From Alphaproteobacteria bacterium (GTDB lineage: Bacteria; Pseudomonadota; Alphaproteobacteria; Sphingomonadales; Sphingomonadaceae), in assembly GCA_019232625.1 (NCBI GenBank), contig JAFANP010000006.1, positions 62,001 to 126,000 of the forward strand: a stretch of DNA of 64,000 bases. The letters are read 5' to 3'. Below are positions 33,785 to 43,861 of the stretch, piece by piece (the first letter of the stretch is position 1; the number at the start of each line of letters is the position of its first letter). Made by a program: the position numbers and the translations under genes. The notes under the pieces were generated by a model. That model was given only the letters and a program-made list of their open reading frames with translations. It made no database searches and had not been told where the DNA came from.

Positions 33785-34884
33785 TGCGGCGGCTCCGGGC
33801 GATGATCGTCAAGGAGATCTGGGCGGTCCTGCGCGATCCCAAGAGCCGGATCGTGCTGGTCCTCCCGCCGCTCCTCCAGCTCTTCATCTTCGCCTTCGCG
33901 ACCACGCTCGACGTCCGCAACGCCGAGGTGGCGGTCCTGGACAGAAGCGGCGGCGCGCACGCCGTCGAGCTCATCCAGCGGATCGAGGGCAGCCCGAACG
34001 TTGCCCATGTCCGCCGCCTCGGCTCCGAAGCCGCGCTCGCCGAGGCGATAGACGGCCAGACCGCGCTCGCCGCGCTGGTCATTCCCGAGGGCTTCGACCG
34101 CGACGTCGCCGCCGGGCGACCCGCGACCGCCGGCGTGGTGCTCGACGGCCGCCGCTCGAACGCCGCCCAGATCCTCGCCGGCTACCTCCAGCAGATCGCG
34201 GTCGGCTACGGCGCCGAGCTCAAGCCGCAGGCGCTCGCCGCCGCCGGCGCGTCGCAAGTGACCAACTGGTACAATCCCGATCTCGACTATATCTGGTTCA
34301 CCCTGCCGTCGCTGATCGCGATCATCGTCTCGGTGGCGGGGCTCGCCATCACCTCGCAGACCGTGGCGCGCGAGCGCGAGCTCGGCACCTTCGACCAGCT
34401 GATGGTCTCGCCATTGAGGGTCCACGAGATATTGCTCGGCAAGGTGGTGCCCCCGCTGCTGGTCGGCACGCTCAACGGTACGATCTACATGATCGCCGCG
34501 CGGCTCGTCTTCGGAGTGCCGTTCACGGGCTCGCTGTTCCTCTTCTACCCCGCTCTGTTCGTCTACATGCTGGCGCTGATCGGGGTCGGGATGCTGGTCT
34601 CCGCCGCCTCGCAGACCCAGCAGCAGGCCTTCCTCGGCTCCTTCCTGGCGACGACCCCGCTCATCCTCCTGTCCGGCTATGCGAGCCCGATCGACAACAT
34701 GCCCGGCTGGCTCCAGGTCGTGACCTACGCCGACCCCGCCCGTTACTTCCTCGTCATCGTCCAGGGCCTGTTCCTGAAAGCGATGCCGGCCTCGGCCGTC
34801 TTCGGCCAGCTCTGGCCTCTCGCCCTCATCGCCTGCGTCACCCTCACCGCCGCCGCGTGGCTGTTCCGCGCCCGGATGGAGTAG
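33784..34884 (+). CDS. ybhR: ABC-2 permease (YbhR-like)
   Basis: A 366-residue permease of the same build as the preceding one: N-terminal helix near LVLPPLLQLFIFAFATTL, periplasmic domain, then helices from LPSLIAIIVSVAGLAITSQT, with ARERELGTFDQLMVSPL as coupling element. The ATG overlaps the preceding stop by one base (TGATG). The two permeases presumably form a heterodimer. Confidence 0.9.
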   Translation: MRRLRAMIVKEIWAVLRDPKSRIVLVLPPLLQLFIFAFATTLDVRNAEVAVLDRSGGAHAVELIQRIEGSPNVAHVRRLGSEAALAEAIDGQTALAALVIPEGFDRDVAAGRPATAGVVLDGRRSNAAQILAGYLQQIAVGYGAELKPQALAAAGASQVTNWYNPDLDYIWFTLPSLIAIIVSVAGLAITSQTVARERELGTFDQLMVSPLRVHEILLGKVVPPLLVGTLNGTIYMIAARLVFGVPFTGSLFLFYPALFVYMLALIGVGMLVSAASQTQQQAFLGSFLATTPLILLSGYASPIDNMPGWLQVVTYADPARYFLVIVQGLFLKAMPASAVFGQLWPLALIACVTLTAAAWLFRARME

Positions 34885-34887
34885 ATC

Positions 34888-36282
34888 ATGCCCCGCTTCC
34901 TCCCGCTTCTCCTGGCCTGCGCCATGCTGGCCGGATGCGCCGTCGGCCCGGACTACCGGCGACCCGCCCCGAAGGCGGCGCCGCAATGGCTCGAGAATGG
35001 CGATCCCGGCCCGGTCGACCTCTCCTGGTGGCAGGCGTTCCGGGACCCGCAGCTCAACGCGCTCGTCGAGCGGGCGCTGGCCGGAACCCCGGACCTCGCC
35101 GAGGCCGAGGCCCGGCTCGTGGAGGCGCGGGCGAACCGCGACGCGGCGGCCGGCGGGCGGCTGCCCAGCGTGTCCGCCCGCGGCAGCGCGACGGAAAATG
35201 TGGTGAGCGAGAACGGACAGATCCCGGTCGCCCGGATACCGGCGTTCGAGCGCAGCTTCAGCCTGTTCGACCTCGGATTCGACGCCAGCTGGGAACTCGA
35301 CTTCTGGGGCCGCCGCCGGCGCCAGGTGGAAGCCTCGGACGCGCGTGCGGAGGCGGCGCTGTTCGGCCGGCGCGAGGTGATGCTGACCGTGATCGCCGAA
35401 ATCGCCCGCAATTACATGGACCTGCGCGCCGCACAGGCGGACGCCGCCGCCCTCCAGGCCCAGGCGGACGCCGATTCCGAGCTCGCCCGGCTCGGCCGCC
35501 TCCGCCTGCGCGGGGGCGAGATCTCGGCGCTCGACCAGGACCGGGCCGAGGCCGTCGCACGCGCCAGCGCCGCGGCAGTGCCCGACGCAGGCGCACGCGC
35601 CGCGGCCGCGGCGTACCGGATCGCCGCCTTGCTCGGCGCCCCGCCCGAAGAGGTTGTGCCGCCGCTCCTGCACCCCGCGCCGCTCCCCGCCGCGCCCGAC
35701 TCGATCCTCGTCGGCATCCGCCCGGAGCTCCTCACCCGCCGCCCGGAGATCGGCCGCGCCGAGCGCGAGCTCGCCGCCGCCACCGCCGACATCGGCGTCG
35801 CCAGGGCCGACCTCTTCCCGCGCTTCAGCCTGCTCGGAAGCCTCGGCCAGCAGGCGCAGAACCCCGCCGACCTCCTCTCGACCTCCTCCACCCGCCTCCA
35901 GATCGGCCCAAGCTTCTCCTGGCCGATCTTTTCCGCCGGGACGATCAAGGCCCAGATCCGGGCCGCGGACGCCCGCGCCCAGGCCGCCGCCGCGCGCTAC
36001 GAAAAGGCCGTGGCCGGCGCGCTTTCCGACAGCGAGGCGGCGATCAACCGCTTCCTCGCCGCCCGCGCCGCCCTCGCCGAGGCCGAGGCTTCGCTTGCAA
36101 GCGAGGCGGCCGCTTTCGGGCTGGCGGAGCGCCGAGCGGGCGCCGGAGAGGACGATCGGCTCGCTTTGGTCCGCGCGCGGGAGGCGCTCGTCGCCGCCAC
36201 GCGCCGGCGCGACCAGGCCGCCGCCGGAAAGGCGCAGTCCGCGGTCGCGCTCTACAAGGCGCTCGGCGGCGGCTGGCGCTGA
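34888..36282 (+). CDS. NodT-type outer-membrane efflux lipoprotein
   Basis: A 464-residue TolC-family protein. The signal peptide ends in the lipobox LAGC (Cys about 17), and mature CAVGPDYRRP is the hallmark of NodT/OprM lipoproteins. Two homologous halves contain the long periplasmic helices (for example NYMDLRAAQADAAAL) and the strand ends SWELDFWGRRRRQ and FSWPIFSAGTIKAQI. Starting 3 bases after ybhR, it completes a tripartite envelope pump within one operon, which the E. coli system lacks locally. Confidence 0.92.
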   Translation: MPRFLPLLLACAMLAGCAVGPDYRRPAPKAAPQWLENGDPGPVDLSWWQAFRDPQLNALVERALAGTPDLAEAEARLVEARANRDAAAGGRLPSVSARGSATENVVSENGQIPVARIPAFERSFSLFDLGFDASWELDFWGRRRRQVEASDARAEAALFGRREVMLTVIAEIARNYMDLRAAQADAAALQAQADADSELARLGRLRLRGGEISALDQDRAEAVARASAAAVPDAGARAAAAAYRIAALLGAPPEEVVPPLLHPAPLPAAPDSILVGIRPELLTRRPEIGRAERELAAATADIGVARADLFPRFSLLGSLGQQAQNPADLLSTSSTRLQIGPSFSWPIFSAGTIKAQIRAADARAQAAAARYEKAVAGALSDSEAAINRFLAARAALAEAEASLASEAAAFGLAERRAGAGEDDRLALVRAREALVAATRRRDQAAAGKAQSAVALYKALGGGWR

Positions 36283-36316
36283 GCCGGGCAGCGTTGCATC
36301 TGCCGCCGCCCCGCTG

Positions 36317-37813
36317 TCAGAACTCGACCTGGGCGCGCAACGCGACGGTGTCGACGCCGAACGTCCGCGCGTTGGCCGGCGCCGCGGAGCCGGGCGCGAC
36401 GGTGGTCGCGCGCGGGCCGCCCCGGTAGCTGCCGTGGCCATATTGGGCCTGGAAACGGATGTAGTCGATCGGGTTCCAGATCAGGCTCAGCTCGTACCCG
36501 AGCTGCCTGCCCCCGTCGACGAGGTTCGGCGCGGCCGCCCCGGCGCCGCTCCCGGTGCGATCGCCGAGGTCGAGCCAGTCCAGCCGGCCGTTGACCTGAA
36601 GCGCGCCCCATCCGCCCTGGTCGAACGGATGGAGCACCTTGCCGCGATCCCAGCGCCCGCCCTTGTAGCCGCGCGTCTCTCCGGTGAGGTAATAGCCGAT
36701 CTCGGCATAGGCGGAGCGGAAGTTGGGATTGCCGGCATAGAAGAGGCCGCCGCCGGCCCCGTCATTGGGGCCGAACGTCCGGCCCGGCCGGTAGCCGCGG
36801 ACCCAGACCTGCTGCGCCTCGGCCGCGAGGTGGAGCGACTTCAGGATCGCTCCGAACTCAAGGCCGGCAATGTCGTCGCCGTCGGCGGCGATGAGGCCGG
36901 TGTCGACGAAACGCTGGTCGGTCGTCTGGACGAAGGGACGCGAGCGGTATTGGACGTTCTGCGCGTCCCGCTGCGCCACCCGGTGCTGGAAATTGGCGCC
37001 TAGATGGAGGCGAGCATTCCCGACCGTCGGCGCGAAGGTGCCGCGCAGGCTCGCCTGCCAGCCGGTCCGGTTGAAGCTCGCATTGTTGATCTCTTGTCCG
37101 AACAGGCCGGCGGTCAGCGTGTAGCGGTCATTCTCCGGGTCGAGGAGGGCGACGGCGGCGCCGAGGCGGCGGTTGTAGTTGAAGGCGTCGGTGAAGGAGG
37201 CGCGCTCGAGGAAGCTCGTCAGGCGCGAGCTCGTCATCGTCTCGAGGCTGGAGAGCGGGAAGAAGTTTCCGATCGTGACGCGCAGCGGGCTTTTCGGCCG
37301 CTGGTAGGTGAGAACGATGTCCTCGTAGTCCACGGCGCCCTGCGCGAAGTTGAACTCCACATTGTAGCCGAAGCCGCCGGGCAGGCCTCCCTCGACTCCG
37401 AAGACGATCCGGCGCGCGCGGCTGTTCCAGCCAAGGTTGTTGTAGCCGAGGCCGCCCACCGTCCCTGAGCGTGCCGGCCCGGGCGTGCTCACGAAGCCCG
37501 CGTCGAACTGCGCGAAACCTTTGGGCTTGAAGCTGAAGCCCGACTTCGCGTCGCGCCACTCCGGCGCCCCCTTCCAGGCGGGCGGGGAGCTCGCCTGCGC
37601 CGCCGGGGGCGCCGCCGGCGCCGCCGCCGCTACCGGTTCGGCCGCTCGCGCGCTCTTGAGCTCGGCAACCTCCCGGCGGAGCGCTTCCACCTCCGCCCTC
37701 AGCGCCGCGATATCCTCGGGCGAGGCGGAGGCGGGCGCTTGGGCGCCGGCACCGGTCGCGGCGAACCCGGCGCACCCAACCAGCAGCAGGGCCTTCGTCG
37801 CGTATCGTGTCAT
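36317..37813 (-). CDS. Phosphate-selective porin (OprP/OprO-type)
   Basis: A 498-residue outer-membrane porin. ATG 37813 has GAGGT 7 bases upstream and gives a clean signal peptide ending AGAQA; a TTG six codons earlier is less likely. After a short coiled coil (ALRAEVEALRREVAELKSAR), the barrel begins at SGFSFKPKGFAQFDAGFVST and ends in Phe (LRAQVEF). The family takes up phosphate or polyphosphate under starvation. Its divergent position next to phoR and the weak Pho-box-like repeats upstream agree with that role. Confidence 0.88.
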   Translation of the reverse strand: MTRYATKALLLVGCAGFAATGAGAQAPASASPEDIAALRAEVEALRREVAELKSARAAEPVAAAAPAAPPAAQASSPPAWKGAPEWRDAKSGFSFKPKGFAQFDAGFVSTPGPARSGTVGGLGYNNLGWNSRARRIVFGVEGGLPGGFGYNVEFNFAQGAVDYEDIVLTYQRPKSPLRVTIGNFFPLSSLETMTSSRLTSFLERASFTDAFNYNRRLGAAVALLDPENDRYTLTAGLFGQEINNASFNRTGWQASLRGTFAPTVGNARLHLGANFQHRVAQRDAQNVQYRSRPFVQTTDQRFVDTGLIAADGDDIAGLEFGAILKSLHLAAEAQQVWVRGYRPGRTFGPNDGAGGGLFYAGNPNFRSAYAEIGYYLTGETRGYKGGRWDRGKVLHPFDQGGWGALQVNGRLDWLDLGDRTGSGAGAAAPNLVDGGRQLGYELSLIWNPIDYIRFQAQYGHGSYRGGPRATTVAPGSAAPANARTFGVDTVALRAQVEF

Positions 37814-37840
37814 TGGCTCGACCTCTTTCAAGTGCGACGT

Positions 37841-37873
37841 TTCTATGACGTAGATGTTGCAATTCTAAGACAG
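37841..37873 (-). promoter_or_regulatory. Weak Pho-box-like repeats upstream of the porin gene
   Basis: Two similar 11-bp units 22 bases apart (ttctatgacgt at 37841, ttctaagacag at 37863) read on the minus strand as ACGTCATAGAA and CTGTCTTAGAA. The spacing is two Pho-box steps; the match to CTGTCAT is partial. Confidence 0.4.
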
Positions 37874-37939
37874 TAACGGGGCGCTTGCGAGGGCGGTGCG
37901 GCGCTTTGCGGCGGGCGCGAATTCACCTAATCGACGGCG

Positions 37940-39169
37940 ATGGCAGGCCCGAACTCCTATCGTCCCCTTGCGGGTGCGGCCATCCTTCTCGTCGCGTTCG
38001 GAGTGGCGCTGCTGAGCGGGGAGCTTCTGCTCGCCACCCTCATCGGCGCCCTCGGGGGCGCCCTGGCGACGATCACCTTGTCGTCCGCAACGTTCATGTC
38101 GGTCAGGCGAACGGCGCACCAGGCGCAGCAGAACGGGCTGGAGGAGATGGCGGCGGAGGTGATCGCGCCGCTCGACGACCCGATCCTTCTCCTCAGGGCG
38201 GGACGGATATTGGCGGCCAACCCGGCGGCCCGGGCCCTGCTCGGGCCCTGGATCGAAGGGCAGGACGTGCGGCTGGCACTGCGTCACCCGGCGACGGTGG
38301 AACGACTGAGCCGCTCGGCCGCGCCCGCGGCACCGGTGGAGCAGATCGAGGTCGCGGGGATCGGCCATGCCGAGCGCAAATGGCTGGTCACGATCGCCTC
38401 GATCAGCGGTGAGATGCGCCTCGTCCACCTGCGCGACCGGAGCGCGGCGCTCGCCGCCGAGCGCATGCGCGTCGACTTCGTCGCCAATGCGAGCCACGAG
38501 CTGCGCACGCCCCTCGCCACCGTGCTGGGCTTCATCGAGACGCTGGCGGACGATTCCGCCGGGTCGGACGCGGAGATACGCGGCCGCTTCCTGGGGCTGA
38601 TGCACGGCGAGGCCAAGCGCATGCAGCAGCTCATCGAGGACCTGATGTCGCTCTCGCGCATCGAGGCGGAACGGTTCAGCCCGCCCCGCGAGCCGGTCGA
38701 CCTCGTCCCGCTGATCGACGAGCTCCGCACCGCCTGCGGCCAGATCCTCCTCGATCGCCGCAACCGGCTCGTCGTCGAGAATCTCGGCTCCGGGACGGTC
38801 GTTCAGGGCGACCGGGGCCAGCTCCTCCAGCTCCTTCGCAACCTCCTCGTCAACGCGGTCAAATACGGGCGGCCGGACAGCGACGTGACGGTGCGGATCG
38901 AGGACGACGGCGACGGCGCCGTTCGCATCACCGTCAGCGATCGAGGAGGGGGGATCGCGGCCGAGCACCTGCCGAGGCTCACGGAGCGCTTCTACCGCGT
39001 CGATGCCGGCCGCAGCCGGGCGGTGGGCGGGACGGGCCTCGGCCTTGCGATCGTCAAGCATATCGTCACCCGTCACAAAGGCAGCCTCGATATCCGCAGC
39101 ACCGTGGGCGAGGGCACCAGCATCCGCATCTCCCTGCCGAGGCCGGAGCCGGTCCAGCCCGGTCCCTGA
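37940..39169 (+). CDS. phoR: Phosphate-regulon sensor kinase PhoR
   Basis: A 409-residue membrane histidine kinase. Two N-terminal helices (residues 9-50) lead into a PAS-like region, the dimerisation helix with the phospho-acceptor His in NASHELRTPL, and an ATPase domain with N box LLRNLLVNAVKYG and G boxes DRGGGI and GGTGLGLAI. It lies before pstSCAB-phoU-phoB and phosphorylates PhoB when phosphate is scarce. It is divergent from the porin gene. Confidence 0.93.
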   Translation: MAGPNSYRPLAGAAILLVAFGVALLSGELLLATLIGALGGALATITLSSATFMSVRRTAHQAQQNGLEEMAAEVIAPLDDPILLLRAGRILAANPAARALLGPWIEGQDVRLALRHPATVERLSRSAAPAAPVEQIEVAGIGHAERKWLVTIASISGEMRLVHLRDRSAALAAERMRVDFVANASHELRTPLATVLGFIETLADDSAGSDAEIRGRFLGLMHGEAKRMQQLIEDLMSLSRIEAERFSPPREPVDLVPLIDELRTACGQILLDRRNRLVVENLGSGTVVQGDRGQLLQLLRNLLVNAVKYGRPDSDVTVRIEDDGDGAVRITVSDRGGGIAAEHLPRLTERFYRVDAGRSRAVGGTGLGLAIVKHIVTRHKGSLDIRSTVGEGTSIRISLPRPEPVQPGP

Positions 39170-39198
39170 GTCATCATATTGTCACGCAAGCATCACAC
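39167..39198 (+). promoter_or_regulatory. Pho box upstream of pstS
   Basis: Three 11-bp steps share a TCA-centred core: tgaGTCATcat, atTGTCACgca and agCATCACaca. This is the expected direct-repeat structure of a PhoB site. It starts at the end of phoR and lies 54-85 bases before pstS. Confidence 0.75.
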
Positions 39199-39251
39199 AG
39201 GTGCCTTGACGGCGACCTCAAGGAGTCGCCGAAGCCCCGTAGGGGGAGCAG

Positions 39252-40301
39252 ATGGAGGCCAGCTTGAAAAAGACGATGCTATTCGCGGCGGTCGCCGCTT
39301 GCGCGCTGAGCGCGTGCGGCAGCAAGAGCGGCGGCGGCGCCTCCGGGCAGCAGATCCAGATCGTCGGCTCGTCCACCGTCTATCCCTTCACGACGGCGGT
39401 GGCCGAGCAGTTCCAGCGGACCCATCCGGGCATGAGCGCCATCGTCGAGTCGACCGGCACCGGGGCGGGGATGAAGCTCTTCTGCGCCGGCGTCGGCGAC
39501 AACTTCCCGGACATGACCAACGCCTCGCGGCGCATCAAGAAATCCGAATATGACGACTGCGCCAAGAACGGCGTGAAGCAGATCGTCGAGGTGCCGGTGG
39601 GGATAGACGGGCTGGCCTTCATCGAGGGCAAGAACGGCGCGGGCATGAGCCTCTCGCCGCGCGACATCTATGCCGCCCTCGCGGCGACGCCGTTCGGCAA
39701 GCCCAACACCGCCAAGACGTGGAAGGACGTGAACCCCTCGCTTCCCGCCGTCGCCATCCAGGTCTACGGGCCGCCGCCGACCTCCGGGACCCGCGACAGC
39801 CTGGCCGAGCTGATCCTCGAGAAAGGCTGCGAGACCGATCCTGCCATGAAGGCGCTGAAGGACAAGGACAAGGACAAGCACAAGGCGCTTTGCACCAAGG
39901 TCCGGGAGGACGGCGCCTATGTCGAGGCGGGCGAGAACGACAATCTGCTCGTGCAGAAGGTGGCGGCCAATCCCGGCGCGATCGGCATCCTCGGCTATTC
40001 CTATCTCGAGGAGAATCAGGACAAGGTGAAGGGCATCCCGCTGGGGGGTATCGCCCCGACCGCGGAGACGATCTCCAGCCTCACCTATCCCGGTGCCCGC
40101 CAGCTCTACGTCTACGTCAAGGGCGAGCATGCGAACGTCATTCCCGGCATGCGCGACTTCCTTGCCGAATATGCGCGCGCCTGGGGGAAGGGCGGCTACC
40201 TCGACCGACGCGGGCTGATCCCCTCGCCTGCGGACGTGCAGGCCAAGGGGACGCAGGCCGCGACCCAGCTCACCCCCCTCGATCCCAGCGGCCTCAAATA
40301 G
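39252..40301 (+). CDS. pstS: Phosphate-binding lipoprotein PstS
   Basis: A 349-residue periplasmic phosphate receptor of the Pst ABC importer. The signal ends in lipobox LSAC; the mature part begins with a Ser/Gly linker and IQIVGSSTVYPF, the first phosphate-binding loop. TSGTRD is the second. A Lys/Asp run (DKDKDKHK, about residue 205) is an unusual surface insertion. ATG 39252 is preceded by AGGGGGAGC. Confidence 0.95.
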   Translation: MEASLKKTMLFAAVAACALSACGSKSGGGASGQQIQIVGSSTVYPFTTAVAEQFQRTHPGMSAIVESTGTGAGMKLFCAGVGDNFPDMTNASRRIKKSEYDDCAKNGVKQIVEVPVGIDGLAFIEGKNGAGMSLSPRDIYAALAATPFGKPNTAKTWKDVNPSLPAVAIQVYGPPPTSGTRDSLAELILEKGCETDPAMKALKDKDKDKHKALCTKVREDGAYVEAGENDNLLVQKVAANPGAIGILGYSYLEENQDKVKGIPLGGIAPTAETISSLTYPGARQLYVYVKGEHANVIPGMRDFLAEYARAWGKGGYLDRRGLIPSPADVQAKGTQAATQLTPLDPSGLK

Positions 40302-40383
40302 TGGACAGGGGGCCGGGCGCGCCGTAGCGGCGACCCGCGCCCCCGCTTCGCCGCCCCGCGGCACCAGGACAGGAACGGCGTCC

Positions 40384-41775
40384 GTGTCGCCACTCGCGAT
40401 CTTCTTCGTCATCATCGGCCTGGGGCTGCTCGGGTGGATCAGCGCGCGCACGCGCGCGTCGGCCTTCGCCGGGGTCGGCGAGGCGAAGGGGCGGCCCCAT
40501 TCCCTTCCCGCCTACCATGGCTGGTACGTCGCGCTCTGGGCGGCCTTGCCCGCCCTCCTGTTCCTGGCCCTCTGGGCCCCCCTGTCCAGCCACCTGACGA
40601 TGGAGGCGGTGGTCAAGAGCCCGCCGGCGGCGACGCTCCCGGCGTTCGAGATGCAGCGCAACGCGATCCTCGCCGAGGCGCGGGAACTGGCGGAAGGCAC
40701 GCGCACGGCGAGCTTCAACCCGCAGGCCGGCGCGCTGGCGGAGACGTACAAGGCCGCCGCCGTCCGTTACGACCTGATGGGGACCGTGGCGTCGCTCCTC
40801 CTCGCCTTCGCCGGCGGCGCCTTCGCGTTCAGCCGCATCGGCCCCGCCTTCCGGGCGCGGACGCGCGTGGAGCGGCTGGTCATGGGCGGGCTTCTCGTCG
40901 CCTCGTTGATCGCCATACTGACGACGATCGGAATCGTCCTCTCGCTGCTGTTCGAATCGCTCCGCTTCTTCTCGATGGTGTCGCCGTTCGAATTCCTGTT
41001 CGGGCTCGATTGGAGCCCCCAGACCGCCATGCGTGCCGATCAGGCCGGCTCGTCGGGGGCCTTCGGCGCGATACCCTTGTTCTGGGGGACGATCTTCATC
41101 GGCGCGATCATCGCAATGCTCGTCGCCATCCCGCTGGGGCTGATGAGCGCCATCTACCTCACCCAATATGCCAAGCCGGCCGTGCGGCGCTGGATGAAGC
41201 CTCTGCTCGAGATGCTCGCGGGGGTGCCGACCGTGGTCTACGGCTATTTCGCCGCGCTCACCGTCGCGCCCGCAATCCGCGACTTCGGGCGGATGCTCGG
41301 CATCGCCGGCACCTCGTCCGAGAGCGCGCTCGCCGCCGGGCTCGTCATGGGCATCATGATCATCCCGTTCGTCTCGTCGATGGCGGACGATTCGCTGAAC
41401 GCCGTGCCGCAGGCGATGCGCGACGGCTCGCTCGCCATGGGCGCGACCTCGTCCGAGACCATTCGCAAGGTGCTGATCCCGGCCGCCCTTCCCGGCATCG
41501 TCGGCGGCGTGCTGCTGGCGGTAAGTCGGGCGATCGGCGAGACGATGATCGTCGTTATGGCGGCCGGCCTCGCGGCGAACCTGACGCTCAACCCCTTCGC
41601 CAGCGTGACGACGGTGACGACCCAGATCGTCCAGCTTCTGACGGGAGACCAGGAGTTCGACAGCGCAAAGACGCTCGCCGCCTTCGCGCTCGGCCTCGTC
41701 CTCTTCATCGTCACCTTGCTGCTCAACATCGTCGCGCTGCGCGTGGTGAAGAAATATCGCGAAGCCTATGAATAG
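40384..41775 (+). CDS. pstC: Phosphate ABC permease PstC
   Basis: A 463-residue inner-membrane permease starting at GTG 40384. It is longer than the classical PstC because of an N-terminal extension with two membrane helices and a periplasmic loop. The conserved core begins near FLFGLDWSPQ and carries the coupling loop QAMRDGSLAMGATSSETIRK. The last codons overlap the pstA start. Confidence 0.93.
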   Translation: MSPLAIFFVIIGLGLLGWISARTRASAFAGVGEAKGRPHSLPAYHGWYVALWAALPALLFLALWAPLSSHLTMEAVVKSPPAATLPAFEMQRNAILAEARELAEGTRTASFNPQAGALAETYKAAAVRYDLMGTVASLLLAFAGGAFAFSRIGPAFRARTRVERLVMGGLLVASLIAILTTIGIVLSLLFESLRFFSMVSPFEFLFGLDWSPQTAMRADQAGSSGAFGAIPLFWGTIFIGAIIAMLVAIPLGLMSAIYLTQYAKPAVRRWMKPLLEMLAGVPTVVYGYFAALTVAPAIRDFGRMLGIAGTSSESALAAGLVMGIMIIPFVSSMADDSLNAVPQAMRDGSLAMGATSSETIRKVLIPAALPGIVGGVLLAVSRAIGETMIVVMAAGLAANLTLNPFASVTTVTTQIVQLLTGDQEFDSAKTLAAFALGLVLFIVTLLLNIVALRVVKKYREAYE

Positions 41776-43027
41776 CCCGAGCCGCGTTCCGACCGACTGG
41801 CGCGATGCCGCCAGGCAGCAGCGGCTCCGCCGGCGCTACGCGGCCGAGCGGCGTTTCCGGCTGCTGGGGCTGGGAGCGATCCTGCTCTCGGCCGGTTTCC
41901 TCGCCTTCCTCCTCGTCACGATGGCGCTCAAGGGGGCCAGCGGCTTCGTCCATGCGGAGGTGCGCCTCGACATCGACTTCGCGCGCAGCGCCATCTTCCT
42001 CGACCCGGCGATGCTGAAGGGCGAGAATGCGGCGACCGCGGTCGGCGCGGCGGACGTCGATACACCCATCGCGGCCGCGGCGACCGCCCAGCTCGGGGCC
42101 GAGGGGGTGCGGTTGCTGTCGGACACGGCGGCGCAGACGGTGAGGCGGGCCATCCTCGCCGATCCTTCGATCCTGACCCGCCAGGCGAGCCTCTGGCTGC
42201 CCGCCTCGAGCGGGCTCGACGCCGCCGCGAAGGACGGAGACGATCCGCGGATGGGGCCCGTCTATGCCCGCCTTAAGCAGTCGGGGCGCGTTCGCACCGG
42301 GTTCAACGGCGCGTTCCTCTCCTCCGCGGACGCCACCGATCCCGCTTCCGTCGGGATATGGGGCGCGTTCAAGGGCTCGCTCCTGACGATGATCGTGACG
42401 CTGGCGCTGGCCTTCCCGATCGGGGTCCTCTCGGCCGTCTACCTCGAGGAATATGCGCCGCGGAACCGCTGGACGGACATGATCGAGGTCTCGATCAACA
42501 ACCTCGCGGCCGTGCCTTCGATCATCTTCGGCCTCCTGGGCCTCGCCGTCTTCCTCAACACGATGAACCTGCCGCGCTCCGCGCCGCTGGTCGGCGGGCT
42601 GACGCTCGCGCTGATGACGATGCCGGTCATCGTCATCGCCAGCCGCAACGCGATCAAGTCCGTGCCCCCGTCGATCCGCGACGCCGCGCTGGGCGTGGGG
42701 GCCAGCAAGATCCAGGTCGTCTTCCACCACGTCCTGCCGCTGGCTCTCCCGGGTATCCTCACCGGCACGATCATCGGCATGGCCCGGGCCCTGGGCGAAA
42801 CCGCGCCGCTCCTCATGATCGGCATGCGCGCCTTCATCGCCGCGCCGCCGGGCGACCTCGCCGAGCCGGCGACCGTCCTCCCCGTCCAGATCTTCCTCTG
42901 GTCGGACGAGGTGAGCCGCGGCTTCGTCGAGAAGACCTCGGCGGCGATCCTGGTGCTTCTCGCCTTTCTGATGGCGATGAACGGGATCGCCATCTACCTC
43001 CGCAACAAATTCGAGAAGCGCTGGTGA
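41768..43027 (+). CDS. pstA: Phosphate ABC permease PstA
   Basis: A 419-residue permease. The N-terminal half has one membrane helix ([20 protein letters not shown]) and a periplasmic domain of about 150 residues, longer than in E. coli PstA. The core from [20 protein letters not shown] contains the coupling loop [20 protein letters not shown]. The 8-base overlap with pstC and 5-base gap to pstB show tight coupling. Confidence 0.93.
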   Translation: MNSPSRVPTDWRDAARQQRLRRRYAAERRFRLLGLGAILLSAGFLAFLLVTMALKGASGFVHAEVRLDIDFARSAIFLDPAMLKGENAATAVGAADVDTPIAAAATAQLGAEGVRLLSDTAAQTVRRAILADPSILTRQASLWLPASSGLDAAAKDGDDPRMGPVYARLKQSGRVRTGFNGAFLSSADATDPASVGIWGAFKGSLLTMIVTLALAFPIGVLSAVYLEEYAPRNRWTDMIEVSINNLAAVPSIIFGLLGLAVFLNTMNLPRSAPLVGGLTLALMTMPVIVIASRNAIKSVPPSIRDAALGVGASKIQVVFHHVLPLALPGILTGTIIGMARALGETAPLLMIGMRAFIAAPPGDLAEPATVLPVQIFLWSDEVSRGFVEKTSAAILVLLAFLMAMNGIAIYLRNKFEKRW

Positions 43028-43032
43028 CATCC

Positions 43033-43851
43033 ATGGCTGACGACATGATCCTATCCGAGGCCGTACGGCACGAGCGCCCGGACCCCGTCGAGACCGAGCG
43101 CAAGATGAGCGCCGTCGGGGTCAGCGTCTGGTACGGGGAGAAGAAGGCGATCGACCAGGTGTCGATCGACGTCGGGCGGGAAAACGTCACCGCGTTCATC
43201 GGCCCTTCGGGCTGCGGCAAGTCCACCTTCCTGCGGACGCTGAACCGGATGAACGACACCATCCCGAACGCGCGCGTCGCCGGGCGGATAGAACTCGACG
43301 GCGAGGATATTTACGGCCCGGACATGGACGTGGTGCAACTGCGCGCGCGCGTCGGGATGGTGTTCCAGAAGCCGAATCCGTTCCCGAAGTCGATCTACGA
43401 GAACGTCGCCTACGGCCCACGCATCCACGGCCTCGCCGCGGCGCGCGCCGATCTGGACGAGATCGTCGAACGCTCGCTGCAGCGGGCCGGCCTCTGGGAG
43501 GAAGTGAGGGACCGGCTCCAGGAAAGCGGCACGGCGCTCTCGGGCGGCCAGCAGCAGCGGCTCTGCATCGCTCGGGCGATCGCAGTGGACCCGGAGGTCA
43601 TCCTGATGGACGAACCCTGCTCGGCGCTCGACCCCATCGCCACCGCCAAGATCGAGGAGCTGATCCACGAGCTGCGCGGGCGCTACGCGATCGTGATCGT
43701 CACCCACAACATGCAGCAGGCGGCGCGCGTATCGCAGCGCACCGCCTTCTTCCATCTCGGCGAGCTCATCGAATATGGTGAGACGTCGGAGATCTTCACC
43801 AATCCCAAGGTCGAGAGGACCAAGGATTACATCACCGGCCGCTACGGCTGA
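43033..43851 (+). CDS. pstB: Phosphate ABC ATPase PstB
   Basis: A 272-residue ATPase with Walker [12 protein letters not shown]-loop [11 protein letters not shown], signature [10 protein letters not shown], Walker [14 protein letters not shown] and switch His VTHNMQQA, all diagnostic for PstB. ATG 43033 follows the pstA stop by 5 bases. A short N-terminal tail of about 25 residues precedes the domain. Confidence 0.95.
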   Translation: MADDMILSEAVRHERPDPVETERKMSAVGVSVWYGEKKAIDQVSIDVGRENVTAFIGPSGCGKSTFLRTLNRMNDTIPNARVAGRIELDGEDIYGPDMDVVQLRARVGMVFQKPNPFPKSIYENVAYGPRIHGLAAARADLDEIVERSLQRAGLWEEVRDRLQESGTALSGGQQQRLCIARAIAVDPEVILMDEPCSALDPIATAKIEELIHELRGRYAIVIVTHNMQQAARVSQRTAFFHLGELIEYGETSEIFTNPKVERTKDYITGRYG

Positions 43852-43861
43852 GGAAGCGGAT

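Noticed and set aside
39855-39890. The Lys-Asp run in PstS as a sign of frameshift
   Set aside because: The frame continues without break into conserved PstS sequence on both sides, so it is a genuine surface insertion.
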